From NCBI GenBank assembly GCA_023264735.1, contig JAHFVD010000015.1, positions 13,217-77,216 on the forward strand: DNA of 64,000 nucleotides. Direction: 5' to 3'. Within the stretch, counting starts at the first letter, position 1; each line of letters begins with the position of its first letter. The notes beneath the pieces were generated by a model, which searched no databases, was not told the origin of the DNA, and saw only the letters and a list, made by a program, of their open reading frames with translations. Below are positions 17,860 to 27,746 of this stretch, piece by piece. This stretch comes from Mycobacterium sp. GTDB lineage: Bacteria > Actinomycetota > Actinomycetes > Mycobacteriales > Mycobacteriaceae. Both the position numbers and the translations under genes were made by a program.

Positions 17860-19239
17860 GTGGCGTCCGTCATTGATTCCGTCGTCAATCTGGCCAAGCG
17901 TCGTGGTTTGGTGTACCCAGCCGGCGAGATCTACGGCGGCACCAAGTCGGCGTGGGACTATGGCCCGCTGGGCGTTGAGCTCAAGGAGAACATCAAGCGC
18001 CAGTGGTGGCGCTCGGTGGTGACAGGCCGCGACGACGTCGTCGGCCTGGACAGCTCGATCATCCTGCCGCGCGAGGTGTGGGTCGCCTCCGGTCACGTCG
18101 AGGTGTTCCACGATCCGCTGATCGAGTGCCTCAACTGCCACAAGCGTCATCGCCAGGACCACCTTCAAGAGGCCTACGCCCTGAAGAAGGGCGGCGAACC
18201 CGATGACGTGCCGACGTCCGAGATCGTCTGCCCGGACTGCGGCACCAAGGGCCAGTGGACCGAGCCTCGCGAGTTCAACATGATGCTCAAGACCTACCTC
18301 GGGCCGATCGAATCCGAGGAGGGCCTGCACTACTTGCGCCCGGAGACCGCCCAGGGCATCTTCGTGAACTTCGCCAACGTGGTGACGACCTCGCGCAAGA
18401 AGCCGCCGTTCGGCATCGGCCAGATCGGCAAGAGCTTCCGCAACGAGATCACCCCTGGCAACTTCATCTTCCGCACCCGCGAGTTCGAGCAGATGGAGAT
18501 GGAGTTCTTCGTCGAGCCCGACAGTGCGCCGGAATGGCACAAGTACTGGATCGACACCCGGCTGCAGTGGTACGTCGACCTCGGCATCAACGCCGACAAC
18601 CTCAGGCTCTACGAGCACCCCAAGGAAAAGCTGTCGCACTACTCGGCAGGCACCACCGACATCGAGTACAAATTCGGCTTTCAGGGCAACCCGTGGGGCG
18701 AGCTCGAAGGTATCGCCAATCGCACCGACTTCGACCTCAAGACGCACTCGGAGCATTCCGGTACCGACCTGTCGTTCTACGACCAGGCCGCCGACACCCG
18801 CTACATCCCCTACGTCATCGAACCCGCAGCGGGACTTACCCGTTCGTTCATGGCGTTCCTCGTCGACGCCTACGCCGAGGACGAGGCCCCCAACGCCAAG
18901 GGTGGCGTGGACAAGCGCACGGTGCTGCGGCTGGACCCCCGGCTGGCGCCGGTCAAGGCCGCGGTGCTGCCACTGTCCCGGCACGCCGACCTCAGCCCCA
19001 AGGCCAAGGATCTGGCCGCGGAGCTGCGCAAGTACTGGAACATCGAGTTCGACGACGCCGGTGCGATCGGCCGGCGCTATCGCCGCCAGGACGAGATCGG
19101 CACACCGTACTGCGTGACAGTCGATTTCGACACGCTCGAGGACCAGGCGGTCACCGTGCGTGAGCGCGACGAGATGACGCAGGAACGCATCGGCATCGAC
19201 TCGGTCGTCGACTACCTGGCCACCCGGCTCAAGGGCTAA
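17860..19239 (+). CDS. glyS: Glycyl-tRNA synthetase (alpha2 type, with Cys4 zinc-ribbon insertion)
   Basis: A 459-residue class II GlyRS charging tRNA-Gly. Class II motifs are intact (FRPETAQG-like [41 protein letters not shown]). The GTG start at 17860 follows AAGGAG. An insertion at about residues 88-130 carries C90/C93 and C124/C127, a potential zinc ribbon. From memory, the M. tuberculosis enzyme has a cysteine-free version of this insertion. The gene is divergent from smtB-zur, with the zinc operator between them. Confidence 0.96.
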   Translation: MASVIDSVVNLAKRRGLVYPAGEIYGGTKSAWDYGPLGVELKENIKRQWWRSVVTGRDDVVGLDSSIILPREVWVASGHVEVFHDPLIECLNCHKRHRQDHLQEAYALKKGGEPDDVPTSEIVCPDCGTKGQWTEPREFNMMLKTYLGPIESEEGLHYLRPETAQGIFVNFANVVTTSRKKPPFGIGQIGKSFRNEITPGNFIFRTREFEQMEMEFFVEPDSAPEWHKYWIDTRLQWYVDLGINADNLRLYEHPKEKLSHYSAGTTDIEYKFGFQGNPWGELEGIANRTDFDLKTHSEHSGTDLSFYDQAADTRYIPYVIEPAAGLTRSFMAFLVDAYAEDEAPNAKGGVDKRTVLRLDPRLAPVKAAVLPLSRHADLSPKAKDLAAELRKYWNIEFDDAGAIGRRYRRQDEIGTPYCVTVDFDTLEDQAVTVRERDEMTQERIGIDSVVDYLATRLKG

Positions 19240-19242
19240 CCC

Positions 19243-21255
19243 CTAGAAGCGGCCGCCGCCGCCGAGCATCCCGCCTCCGCCGCCGGAGGAGCCGCCGTAG
19301 GTGCTCGACGTCCATCCGCCGCCTCCACCGCCGAATCCGCCGCGCATACCGCCGGACAGGATGTTGCCGAGGATGATCCCGCCGATCACCGCACCCATGT
19401 TCGACGAACCGCCAACGCCGCCATAGTGATTCATGTACGTCCGCTGGGCCGACTGGACGTCGGTGTTGGCCAGCTGCTGGGCCCGAGCGGCCAGCATCGA
19501 CGCGCCGTTGGCGTGGGCGATCGCCTCGGTGATGTTCGTCTTCTGCTTGGCCTGGGCGGCCTCGAGTTGGCGCACGGCCTCGTTGAGCCGGGTCCGCGCC
19601 TCGGGCCCGACACTGCCGCGGCGGGTATCGATGTAGTCCGACACCGAGCGCACCCGCGATTGCGCGGTGAACAGCGCCTGGTCGAAGGAGCGGCCCAGCC
19701 GCTCGGAGGTTTCGCGCTCCTCGACGACGCTGGCCAGTAGTCGATCGAGATCAGCGTCGGCCTGGGTCAGCTGGGTGAACGCTCCCAGCGGGTCGGCGCT
19801 CCCGTCGGTCTGCGCAGCCGTCACGGCCTTGACTGCGGCGTCGCGTGCCACGGTCAGCTCGTCGGTGTTGGACAGTCCGCCCTGGGTCAGCTGGGCCACG
19901 GCCTGGTTGATGCCCTGCTGGGTGTCGGCGATCGCCGCGGGCAGGGTAGCCACCGCACGCCGGATATCGCTGGCGGCGCTGTCCACCGCGTCGAGCATCG
20001 AACCGGCTTGCTGCAGTGCAGATTCCCCGGCCCGCACGCAGTCGACCAGCTCAGTCTGCTCGCCGGCGACCGGCTTGGCCACCAACTCGCGGGCGCGGCT
20101 GATCGAATGGTCGGCGAACTCCAGCCGCTCCTTGGCGGCGGCGACGTTGCGCGCCACCGAAGCCAGTGCGGTATCGGCGAACTCGCTGTGCAGCTGCGTC
20201 AGCGTCGACTGGGCGGGATCGATGCGGGCGCTGACATCCACCAACTTCTGGGTCAGCACATCGAGCCGGTCGGGGGCGTTGATGACCAGGTCGCGGAGTT
20301 CGTGGAACGCTTCGGTCTGGGCATCCAGATCGCGGTTGGCCCGCGCGGCCGCGACCACGACCCGGGTGAGTAGATCGCGGCGCTGGGCCGGTGTTTCGGG
20401 AATCGCGTCGTCGAGTTGCTGACGCACGTTGAACGCTTGCTGCAGCGTGACCTTCGCGTTCTCGACGGCCCTGTTGAACCGATCCGCTTGCTGTCGACCG
20501 AATTCGTCAGCGGCCAAGGCCAATTCGTTGGTGCTGGTTCGCACCGCGTTGTCGACATCGACAACGATCGACCGGGACAGCTCGTCGAGCGCGTCGAGCG
20601 GGACCGCGGCCAGCGCGTTGGGGTCGGTCGGGTCCACCCGCTTGGCGGCCGCCACCTCCGCTTCGTGCCGCTTGTGCTTGCGCCTGCGGCTCCACAACAG
20701 CAGCACCGCGATCGCGACCAGAATGATCGCCACGATGATCAACAGCGGAATCAACGAGAATCCGCCAGAGCTGCTGTGGCTGGCGCTCAACCCCCCAAGC
20801 CCGTTGGCGGCTTCGATCGCCGCGCCCGCCCAGTCGCCGCTGTGCAGCGCCGGCTCGACCTTGTTCAGACGGATGTAGTCCACCTCGGCCGAAGTGGCAC
20901 CGCTGGCCGCCGCCGACGGCACCTGGAAGTAATACGAGCGCTGCCCGGTCGCGACCGCCAGGATCGCGTCCTGACTGCCCAGATCACTGAGGCTGCGGGT
21001 GCCGTCGGTCCACGTCGTCGCGGTCTTGGGGGCGAAAGAGTCGACAAAGACCACCCAGAGCCGTACGTGGCGGTCGCGGTAGAGCGTGTCGACCGCCTGT
21101 TGCACGTTGGCGAGTTGCCCGTCGCTCAGGGCGCCGGCGTTGTCGGTGACGTAGTCCGGTAGCCGCAACGGCGGCTCGGCCACCGCGGCGGGCGCGACCA
21201 AGGTGGCGGCGGTCATGATGGCCGCAAGCAGGCTGAGCACACGAGCGAGGCGCAT
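19243..21255 (-). CDS. Secreted/membrane TPM-domain protein with Gly-rich tail (Rv2345-like)
   Basis: A 670-residue protein. A signal peptide at the N-terminus ends near [13 protein letters not shown] domain (about residues 33-150; [17 protein letters not shown]) faces the exterior. One transmembrane helix follows ([21 protein letters not shown]). A long cytoplasmic region is predicted alpha-helical/coiled coil, and the last 60 residues are extremely Gly-rich ([22 protein letters not shown]). I chose ATG 21255; an upstream TTG adds three residues. TPM proteins are linked to photosystem repair in plants, but the bacterial role is unclear. Neighbours dgt and dnaG are divergent. Confidence 0.88.
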   Translation of the reverse strand: MRLARVLSLLAAIMTAATLVAPAAVAEPPLRLPDYVTDNAGALSDGQLANVQQAVDTLYRDRHVRLWVVFVDSFAPKTATTWTDGTRSLSDLGSQDAILAVATGQRSYYFQVPSAAASGATSAEVDYIRLNKVEPALHSGDWAGAAIEAANGLGGLSASHSSSGGFSLIPLLIIVAIILVAIAVLLLWSRRRKHKRHEAEVAAAKRVDPTDPNALAAVPLDALDELSRSIVVDVDNAVRTSTNELALAADEFGRQQADRFNRAVENAKVTLQQAFNVRQQLDDAIPETPAQRRDLLTRVVVAAARANRDLDAQTEAFHELRDLVINAPDRLDVLTQKLVDVSARIDPAQSTLTQLHSEFADTALASVARNVAAAKERLEFADHSISRARELVAKPVAGEQTELVDCVRAGESALQQAGSMLDAVDSAASDIRRAVATLPAAIADTQQGINQAVAQLTQGGLSNTDELTVARDAAVKAVTAAQTDGSADPLGAFTQLTQADADLDRLLASVVEERETSERLGRSFDQALFTAQSRVRSVSDYIDTRRGSVGPEARTRLNEAVRQLEAAQAKQKTNITEAIAHANGASMLAARAQQLANTDVQSAQRTYMNHYGGVGGSSNMGAVIGGIILGNILSGGMRGGFGGGGGGWTSSTYGGSSGGGGGMLGGGGRF

Positions 21256-21298
21256 GAGCGTCAAATGTAGTAGGGCGGGGCTGGCAGACTATGCCTCG

Positions 21299-22567
21299 GT
21301 GACGACGAATCAGCACGGCCACTACGACGAGGCCGACCGTGAACGGGTGGTGCACGAACCGCCGAAGACTGCCGGGCTGCCCGGTACGTCGACCGAGCAC
21401 CGCACCGATTTCGCCCGCGACCGCGCGCGCGTCCTGCATTGTGCTGCCCTTCGCCGGCTGGCCGACAAGACTCAGGTGGTCGGGCCGCGGGAGAGTGAGA
21501 ACCCCCGCACCCGGCTGACCCACTCGCTCGAAGTCGCGCAGATCGGGCGGGGGATGGCGGTGCCGCTGGGCTGCGATCCCGACCTGGTGGACATGGCCGG
21601 GCTGGCCCACGACATCGGTCACCCGCCGTACGGCCACAACGGCGAACGCGCCCTCGACGAGTTCGCGGCCGCCTGCGGCGGCTTCGAGGGCAACGCCCAG
21701 AACTTCCGGATCCTGACCCGAATCGAGCCGAAAGTGCTTGACGGGCAAGGTCGTAGCGTCGGGCTGAACCTGACCCGCGCGGGGTTGGACGCGGTCACGA
21801 AATATCCGTGGTTCCGTGGTGAGCGCGGGCGCAAGTTCGGTTTCTACTCTGACGACCGGGCGCTCGCCGACTGGGTGCGGGGTAGCGCGCCGTCGCAGCG
21901 GCCCTGCCTGGAGTCCCAGGTGATGGACTGGGCCGACGACGTCGCCTACTCGGTGCACGACGTCGAGGACGGCGTGGTGTCCGGCCGGATCGACCTGCGG
22001 GTGCTGGCCGACGACGACGCCGCGGCCGCGTTGGGCCGGCTGGGGCAGTCCAGCGGTGTGAGCGCCGACGATCTGGAGGCCGCGGCGCGGCGGCTGTCGC
22101 AGCTGCCGGTGGTGGCGGGCGTCGGCAAGTACGACGGGACGCTGGGGGCCTCCGTCGCACTCAAGCGGCTTACCAGTGAATTGGTGGGCCGGTTCGCCTC
22201 GGCGGCGGTTCGTTTGACCCACGAGCAGGCGGGGCCGCAGCCGCTGGTGCGCTATGAGGCGGATCTGCAGGTGCCCGCGACGGTCCGGGCGGAGGTCGCG
22301 CTGCTCAAGACGCTGGCGCTGCAATTCATCATGTCCGACCCGCGGCACCTCGACCTGCAGGCGCGGCAGCGCGAACGCATCCACCGGGTCGCGCACTGGC
22401 TGCTGGACGGCGCCCCCGCGACGCTCGATCCGATCTTCGCGCCCGAGTTCAATGCTGCTGCCGACGACGCGGCGCGCATGCGGATCGTCGTCGATCAGAT
22501 CGCGTCGTTCACCGAGGGCCGGGTGGAGCGGATCGACGCGCACAACGCCGGCGTCCGCGAGCTCTAG
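21299..22567 (+). CDS. dgt: Deoxyguanosinetriphosphate triphosphohydrolase-like protein (Dgt)
   Basis: A 422-residue HD-domain dNTPase, which splits dNTPs to nucleoside and triphosphate. The metal-binding motif is split as usual: H in [15 protein letters not shown] in [15 protein letters not shown], and D in [16 protein letters not shown]. The start is GTG at 21299. It precedes dnaG by nine bases, the arrangement conserved in mycobacteria, so nucleotide pool control and replication priming are in one operon. Confidence 0.95.
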   Translation: MTTNQHGHYDEADRERVVHEPPKTAGLPGTSTEHRTDFARDRARVLHCAALRRLADKTQVVGPRESENPRTRLTHSLEVAQIGRGMAVPLGCDPDLVDMAGLAHDIGHPPYGHNGERALDEFAAACGGFEGNAQNFRILTRIEPKVLDGQGRSVGLNLTRAGLDAVTKYPWFRGERGRKFGFYSDDRALADWVRGSAPSQRPCLESQVMDWADDVAYSVHDVEDGVVSGRIDLRVLADDDAAAALGRLGQSSGVSADDLEAAARRLSQLPVVAGVGKYDGTLGASVALKRLTSELVGRFASAAVRLTHEQAGPQPLVRYEADLQVPATVRAEVALLKTLALQFIMSDPRHLDLQARQRERIHRVAHWLLDGAPATLDPIFAPEFNAAADDAARMRIVVDQIASFTEGRVERIDAHNAGVREL

Positions 22568-22576
22568 ACTGTGCCG

Positions 22577-24508
22577 ATGGCGGGAGCGGTGAGCGGGAGC
22601 AGCGACCGAAAGGGTCGCATCTCCGAACGCGATATCGCCGCCATCCGGGAACAAGTCCGCATTGAAGACGTCGTCGGCGACTACGTCCAGCTGCGCCGGG
22701 CCGGCGCCGACTCGATGAAGGGCCTGTGCCCGTTCCATGACGAGAAGTCGCCGTCGTTCCACGTGCGTCCCAACCACGGCCACTTCCACTGTTTCGGTTG
22801 CGGGGAAGGCGGCGACGTCTACGCCTTCATCCTGAAGATCGAGCACGTCAGCTTCGTGGAAGCCGTGGAGATGCTGGCCGACCGCATCGGCTACACCGTG
22901 ACCTACAGCGGTGGCGGCACCAGTGTGCAGCGCGACCGCGGCAGCCGCAGCCGGCTGACCGCTGCCAACGCCGCCGCGCAGGAGTTCTATGCTGCCGCAC
23001 TGGAATCCGAGGAGGCCGCGCCGGCCAGGAAGTACCTCACCGAGCGCAACTTCGATTCCGCCGCGGCCCGTCAATTCGGCTGCGGCTTCGCGCCGTCGGG
23101 CTGGGATTCGCTGACCAAGCATCTGATCCGAAAAGGCTTCGAGTTCAAGGAACTCGAAGCTGCGGGGTTGTCCAGGGAGGGCCGCCGCGGACCGATGGAC
23201 CGTTTCCACCGCAGGCTGCTGTGGCCGATCCGCAGCGCCAGCGGCGAGGTCGTCGGCTTCGGCGCACGCCGGATTTTCGACGACGACCAGATGGAAGCCA
23301 AGTACGTCAACACCCCAGAAACCGTGCTGTACAAGAAGTCCAACGTCTTGTTCGGCATCGACTTGGCCAAGCGGGATATCGCCAAGGGTCATCAGGCTGT
23401 TGTCGTCGAGGGCTACACCGACGTGATGGCCATGCACCTAGCCGGGGTGACCACCGCGGTCGCCTCGTGCGGAACGGCGTTCGGCGACGAGCACCTGTCG
23501 ATGCTGCGGCGACTGATGATGGACGACAAGTTCTTTCGCGGTGAACTGATCTACGTGTTCGACGGTGACGCGGCCGGGCGCGCGGCTGCCCTCAAGGCGT
23601 TCGCGGGTGAACAGAACCTGGCGGGCCAGAGTTTCGTGGCCGTCGCGGCCGACGGCATGGACCCGTGCGATCTGCGGCTGGCGCAGGGGGACACCGCGCT
23701 GCGCGATCTGGTGGCCCGGCGCACACCGCTCTTCGAGTTCGCCATCCGTACCGCGTTGGCCGAGCACGACCTGGACCAGGCCGAGGGCCGGGTGGCGGCG
23801 TTGCGCCGCTGCGTGCCGATGGTCGCCCAGATCAAGGACCCGACGCTGCGCGACGAGTACGCCCGCCAGCTGGCGGGCTGGGTCGGCTGGGACGACGTCG
23901 CCCAGGTGATCGCACGGGTTCGCGAGGAGGCCGGCCACAAGCCAGGGGCGCGCGGCGACAACCGGCGCACGGCCGGGCGGCCCGCACCGGCCGTCGATGG
24001 CGCGGCCCGCCGCCCCGACCCCCGCGATCCGACGTTGTGGCCGCAGCGTGAAGCGCTCAAGGCCGCGCTGCAGTACCCGGCGCTGGCCGGACCGGTCTTC
24101 GACTCCCTGACCGTAGAGAGCTTCACTCATCCCGGCTATGCCGCCGTGCGGATCGCGATCGAGACCGCCGGCGGGACGTCGTCGGGCATCACCGGTGGTC
24201 AGTGGATCGATACGGTGCGCGAGCAGAGCGGCGCGGCGGCGACTGAAGGCCTGATCATGGAGCTCGGCGTCGAGTCGATCCGGGTCGAGGACGAGGAGAA
24301 ACTGCCCCGCTACATCGGCAGTGTGCTGGCCAGGCTGCAGGAGGTCTGGGTGGGCAGGCAGGTCGCCGAGGTCAAGTCCAAGCTGCAGCGGATGTCGCCG
24401 GTGGAGCAGGGAGACGAGTATCACGCCCTGTTCGGCGACCTGGTGGCGCTGGAAGCGTATCGGCGCAGCCTGCTGGAACAGGCGAGCGGCGACGACCTCA
24501 CTGCGTGA
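22577..24508 (+). CDS. dnaG: DNA primase DnaG
   Basis: A 643-residue primase. The CHC2 zinc finger uses C51, H54, C72 and C75 (CPFH ... CFGC). The Toprim core contains VVVEGYTDVMAMHLAG and YVFDGDAAGRAAALKAF. The C-terminal part binds the DnaB helicase. GTG at 22571 is an alternative start six bases upstream. It synthesises RNA primers at the replication fork. Confidence 0.97.
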   Translation: MAGAVSGSSDRKGRISERDIAAIREQVRIEDVVGDYVQLRRAGADSMKGLCPFHDEKSPSFHVRPNHGHFHCFGCGEGGDVYAFILKIEHVSFVEAVEMLADRIGYTVTYSGGGTSVQRDRGSRSRLTAANAAAQEFYAAALESEEAAPARKYLTERNFDSAAARQFGCGFAPSGWDSLTKHLIRKGFEFKELEAAGLSREGRRGPMDRFHRRLLWPIRSASGEVVGFGARRIFDDDQMEAKYVNTPETVLYKKSNVLFGIDLAKRDIAKGHQAVVVEGYTDVMAMHLAGVTTAVASCGTAFGDEHLSMLRRLMMDDKFFRGELIYVFDGDAAGRAAALKAFAGEQNLAGQSFVAVAADGMDPCDLRLAQGDTALRDLVARRTPLFEFAIRTALAEHDLDQAEGRVAALRRCVPMVAQIKDPTLRDEYARQLAGWVGWDDVAQVIARVREEAGHKPGARGDNRRTAGRPAPAVDGAARRPDPRDPTLWPQREALKAALQYPALAGPVFDSLTVESFTHPGYAAVRIAIETAGGTSSGITGGQWIDTVREQSGAAATEGLIMELGVESIRVEDEEKLPRYIGSVLARLQEVWVGRQVAEVKSKLQRMSPVEQGDEYHALFGDLVALEAYRRSLLEQASGDDLTA

Positions 24509-24563
24509 GACGAGTCTGCAGGTTATGGTTAACGGACTGCCCGTCTGGAGCGAAAGGTCAGAT

Positions 24564-24878
24564 ATGACTACCGCGAACACTCGTGCTCGGCGTATCGCCG
24601 CTGTTGGCGCGCTCGCCGTGGCTGCGGCTGCGGTCCCGGTCCTGGCTGAACTGACGGTTTCGACCTCGACGACCACCACCGCGACCGGCACCTGCCTCGC
24701 GTGGTTCGGTTCCCGCGGCGACGGCCAGTGCCTGAGCTATGCGAACAACAACGTCAGCGTGGGCACCCCGCAGCTGGGCGTTTACGGTCCTGACGCCGGG
24801 TCCATGCCTGGTGGCGGTATCGGTGTGAGCACCGGCCCGCTGCTGCCGGGTCAGACCATCAGCATTCCGCTGGGCTAG
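24564..24878 (+). CDS. Small secreted mycobacterial protein
   Basis: A 104-residue protein with an N-terminal signal peptide (RRIAAVGALAVAAAAVPVLA) and a short mature part of about 75 residues. That part contains a Thr-rich start, two cysteines in CLAWFGSRGDGQCLSY (a likely disulfide) and a Gly/Pro-rich tail. No enzymatic motif. The ATG follows GAAAGG. I recognise this as a mycobacterial lineage-specific exported protein type but not its function. Confidence 0.75.
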   Translation: MTTANTRARRIAAVGALAVAAAAVPVLAELTVSTSTTTTATGTCLAWFGSRGDGQCLSYANNNVSVGTPQLGVYGPDAGSMPGGGIGVSTGPLLPGQTISIPLG

Positions 24879-24898
24879 TTTCTTTCTCCGTACGTCCT

Positions 24899-24955
24899 CG
24901 AGATTGACCTGGGGGCTGCTTTCCTGCGCGATTTACGACCGTGAGGTCGATTTCG
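24899..24955. repeat. Imperfect intergenic palindrome
   Basis: CGAGATTGACCT at 24899-24910 is the near inverse of AGGTCGATTTCG at 24944-24955 (10 of 12 positions), separated by 33 bases. It lies between two convergent small genes and could fold into a hairpin. It looks like one of the dispersed intergenic palindromes of mycobacterial genomes, and may also serve as a terminator. Confidence 0.5.
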
Positions 24956-24961
24956 TCGTGC

Positions 24962-25210
24962 CTAGTTCTCCGACCGCTGGGGTTCCACCACGGTGGTGTT
25001 GGCGTCGATTTCGGTCAGTGTGACCATCTTCGGATCTGGATCCGGTGACACCCGGTCGGCGAGCTTGCGGCGCCCAGCGTCGATCACGGATTTAGTGGCG
25101 GGATTGTCAGTCAGTGCGCGGTAGGTGCCGACGATCTGCTCGTAGCGCTTACGGCCGGCCTTGGTGCCCAACACATAGCCCACTCCGAGCACGGCCAGAT
25201 ACTGGATCAC
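24962..25210 (-). CDS. Small YtxH-like protein with one N-terminal membrane segment
   Basis: An 82-residue protein. A short hydrophobic N-terminus (IQYLAVLGVGYVLGTKAG) is followed by the basic stretch GRKRYEQIVGTYRAL and a hydrophilic tail, as in YtxH-type small membrane proteins. GTG at 25210 is preferred over the longer in-frame ATG because GAAGGG precedes it at good spacing and the upstream residues look non-coding. Function unknown. Confidence 0.7.
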   Translation of the reverse strand: MIQYLAVLGVGYVLGTKAGRKRYEQIVGTYRALTDNPATKSVIDAGRRKLADRVSPDPDPKMVTLTEIDANTTVVEPQRSEN

Positions 25211-25362
25211 TGCGTTCCCTTCGTCGAAACCTCGCCTCACCATCCTGCCTGACGCGACGGGGTTGGCGCCCGTCCACCGGTTTGGCGTCGAGGGTGCCCG
25301 ATAAGCTAGAGTCACTCTCCGGCCCGCCTCAGCGCAAGCGCGCTTCCGCGGGAAGAAGATAG

Positions 25363-25438
25363 TCCCCTGTAGCTCAACTGGCAGAGCTTCCGACTGTTAA
25401 TCGGACGGTTGATGGTTCGAGTCCATCCGGGGGAGCCA
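25363..25438 (+). tRNA. asnT: tRNA-Asn (GTT)
   Basis: A 73-nt cloverleaf plus an encoded CCA (25436-25438). The acceptor stem pairs TCCCCTG with CGGGGGA (one T-G pair). The D arm is GCTC...GAGC, the anticodon arm TCCGA-CTGTTAA-TCGGA with anticodon GTT, and the T arm GATGG-TTCGAGT-CCATC. Its position after dnaG agrees with asnT in M. tuberculosis. Confidence 0.96.
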
Positions 25439-25757
25439 GGTCAAGGCATGTTTGACAGGCTCCGTGCAAGCTCCATGCAACATCGTCCGGATTCGATCCC
25501 AACAAACGCAATATTTACGCGTGCGTCGAATCCCGGCACGAACTCAATTAGTGGGCCTCTAGAGTCGGGCGAACGACGGCAACTCTGTGCTGTCGGCTAC
25601 CACGGGGGATCGCATGGACGTTGGGCGTACTCGATATCGCTGCGCGGTGCGCTGGCTCGTCTGTCGCACAACGATTGTGGGGTCGGCGTGAGCGCGGACT
25701 CGGCTAGCACGCCCGGCGACCTGAGAAAAGCACCGTCGATGAGATTGCCTCGCACTA
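25439..25757. other. Non-coding remnant region downstream of tRNA-Asn
   Basis: About 320 bases with no convincing gene. It begins directly at the tRNA 3' end, a usual integration target, carries a tandem 11-bp repeat at 25459-25480, and runs into a truncated IS630 element. Base composition is visibly lower in GC than the flanks. I see no integrase gene and no second copy of the tRNA 3' end, so a former integrated element is possible but unproven. Confidence 0.45.
25459..25480 (+). repeat. Tandem 11-bp repeat beside tRNA-Asn
   Basis: GCTCCGTGCAA followed directly by GCTCCATGCAA (one mismatch). Short tandem repeats just outside a tRNA can be arm-type integrase sites; that reading is an inference here. 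Confidence 0.5.
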
Positions 25758-25801
25758 GTGTCCTGAGTCATTAATTGCAATCTAGTTGTTTAGACTGGGC
25801 T

Positions 25802-26353
25802 GTGCCTTCGCCTCATGCTGCCGAGATCGTGTTGACCGCTGATGAGCGGGCCGAGTTGCAGGGGTGGGCGCGGCGGCGTACGAGCGCTGCGAGCCTGGCG
25901 ATGCGGGCGCGAATTGTGTTGGCGGCAGCTGATGGTGGGTCCAACACGGAGCTGGCTGAACGGCTCGAGCTATCGATCACGACGGTGCGCCGGTGGCGTA
26001 ACCGGTTCGTGGTGCATCGTTGTGACGGCCTGCTTGATGAGCCGCGGCCTGGCCGGCCACGAGTGGTTGGTGATGACCGGATCAAGGATCTGATCACCGC
26101 GACGTTGGAAACCACGCCGGCAGATGCCACGCACTGGTCGACGCGGTCGATGGCCGAGCATCTGGGTCTGTCGCAGTCGATGGTCTCGCGTGTGTGGCGG
26201 GCGTTCGGACTGGCTCCGCATAAGCAGGATTCGTGGAAGCTGGCCAAGGATCCGCTGTTTGTGGAGAAGGTCCGCGATGTGGTCGGGCTGTATCTGGATC
26301 CCCCCGAACGGGCCGTGGTGCTCTGTGTGGACGAGAAGACCCAGATCCAGGCC
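25802..26353 (+). pseudogene. Truncated IS630-family transposase
   Basis: The first about 184 residues of an IS630-type transposase starting at GTG 25802. The N-terminal HTH is present (NTELAERLELSITTVRRWRNRF), then the second HTH region (MAEHLGLSQSMVSRVWRAFGL), then the first catalytic Asp in CVDEKTQIQA. Homology stops abruptly there, so the remaining DDE catalytic domain and the right end of the element are missing. The frame continues for 14 unrelated residues. A possible left end (TAGTGTCCTGAGTCA) lies at about 25757. Confidence 0.85.
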
Positions 26354-26354
26354 C

Positions 26355-26472
26355 GGCACCGTCGCCGGCCAGATACGCGCCGCCGACCCCAACAATGACA
26401 ACCTCGACTTCAGCGGACCGACGACCAGCGCGCTCGGGGGATCAGTGACCGTCAACCCCGACGGCTCGTTCA
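26355..26472 (+). pseudogene. Fragment of a cadherin/VCBS-type tandem-repeat protein
   Basis: A reading frame starting right at the IS630 break encodes about 39 residues with the signature GTVAGQIRAADPNNDNL ... GGSVTVNPDGSF. This is one bacterial cadherin-like/VCBS repeat of the kind tandemly arrayed in large secreted mycobacterial proteins. No start and no continuation are present. The fusion to the transposase fragment marks a deletion or recombination scar. Confidence 0.65.
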
Positions 26473-26559
26473 GGTCCTATCGAATCGGGAAGTTTTTGTC
26501 CGGCAATATGGGTTCCAATGGTTTGAGTATCCGTCGCAACCTGGAACGAGGCACCAACC

Positions 26560-27699
26560 ATGGCCGCAGATCTACCTGACAAAGCCCTCGAGCTGCGCTC
26601 GTTGGTGACCTCCGCTGGCACCCTCGAACTCTCGCTGCACGAAGTCCCGGTCCCGAGCCCGAGCGACAACGAGGTACTGGTTCGGGTCGAGGCCTCGCCG
26701 ATCAACCCGTCAGACCTGGGTCTGCTCATCGCAGGCGCCGACATGGCACAAGCGACGGTGACCGGCACGCCCGGCCGTCCCGTCGTCACGGCGCCTATCG
26801 CAAACGTCAAAGCCTTCGTCGCCCGCCTCGATCAATCGCTCCCCGTCGGCAACGAGGGAGCGGGCACCGTCGTCGCGGCGGGATCATCGGAAGCCGCCCA
26901 GGCACTGCTCGGCAAGACCGTCGGCATCGCGGGCGGCGCGATGTACTCGCAATACCGCGCGGTCGACGCGCGGGCCTGTCTCGTCCTCCCCGACGGCGCC
27001 ACGGCGAACGACGGTGCCTCGTCCTTCGTCAACCCACTGACCGCACTCGGCATGACGGAAACCATGCGCCGCGAAGGACATTCGGCTCTGGTGCACACCG
27101 CCGCCGCATCGAATCTCGGGCAGATGCTCGTGAAGCTCTGCCAAAAGGACGGCATCCCGCTGGTCAACATCGTTCGCAAGCCCGAGCAAGAGGAGCTGCT
27201 CAAGTCCCTCGGCGCAACACATGTCCTCAACTCGACGTCGCCATCGTTCGAGACCGATCTCGTCGAGGCCCTGAAAGAGACCAAAGCGACGCTCGCGTTC
27301 GACGCCACCGGAGGCGGAACGCTCGCGAGCCAGATCCTCAACGGCATGGAAGAGGCGGCCAGCGCCACCGCAGCGGAGTACTCGCGCTACGGGTCGAACG
27401 TCCACAAGCAGGTCTATATCTACGGCGGACTCGACACCTCGCCGACGATTCTCACCAGGAACTTCGGCATGGCCTGGGGTATCGGCGGCTGGCTGCTGAC
27501 CCCATTCCTGGCCGGTGCCGGCGCCGAGACCATCGGCAGGCTTCGTGCCCGGGTGGCCGCGGAGCTCACCACGACATTCGCCAGCAGCTACACCCGGGAG
27601 GTGTCGCTGGCCGGGATGCTTCAACCTGACGCGTTCCATGAATACATAAGGCGCGCAACCGGAGAGAAGTTCCTCGTGACACCGCAGGCCGCTCCCTGA
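26560..27699 (+). CDS. Zinc-independent quinone-reductase-like MDR oxidoreductase
   Basis: A 379-residue medium-chain dehydrogenase/reductase family protein. A GroES-like N-terminal domain contains VRVEASPINPSDLGLL and GNEGAGTVVAAG. The nucleotide-binding half has the region VHTAAASNLGQMLVKLC. The zinc ligands of alcohol dehydrogenases are absent, as expected for the quinone oxidoreductase branch. The ATG at 26560 follows GAACGAGG. It is followed at 47 bases by a LAL regulator on the same strand; substrate unknown. Confidence 0.88.
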   Translation: MAADLPDKALELRSLVTSAGTLELSLHEVPVPSPSDNEVLVRVEASPINPSDLGLLIAGADMAQATVTGTPGRPVVTAPIANVKAFVARLDQSLPVGNEGAGTVVAAGSSEAAQALLGKTVGIAGGAMYSQYRAVDARACLVLPDGATANDGASSFVNPLTALGMTETMRREGHSALVHTAAASNLGQMLVKLCQKDGIPLVNIVRKPEQEELLKSLGATHVLNSTSPSFETDLVEALKETKATLAFDATGGGTLASQILNGMEEAASATAAEYSRYGSNVHKQVYIYGGLDTSPTILTRNFGMAWGIGGWLLTPFLAGAGAETIGRLRARVAAELTTTFASSYTREVSLAGMLQPDAFHEYIRRATGEKFLVTPQAAP

Positions 27700-27746
27700 G
27701 CCAAGCCGTTGGATGACTTCACCGTCCGCCATCCGTTTCGGCAGAC

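Noticed and set aside
20984..23437. Very long open frame on the minus strand (817 codons) opposite dgt and dnaG
   Set aside because: It is the antisense shadow of two conserved genes in high-GC DNA; its product is Arg/His/Gly-rich with no domain.
25409..25774. 121-codon frame between tRNA-Asn and the IS630 remnant
   Set aside because: Starts inside the tRNA and has no conserved motif or ribosome-binding site.
25363..26559. Integrative element with att sites at tRNA-Asn
   Set aside because: No integrase and no duplicate of the tRNA 3' end were seen, so attachment sites are not claimed.
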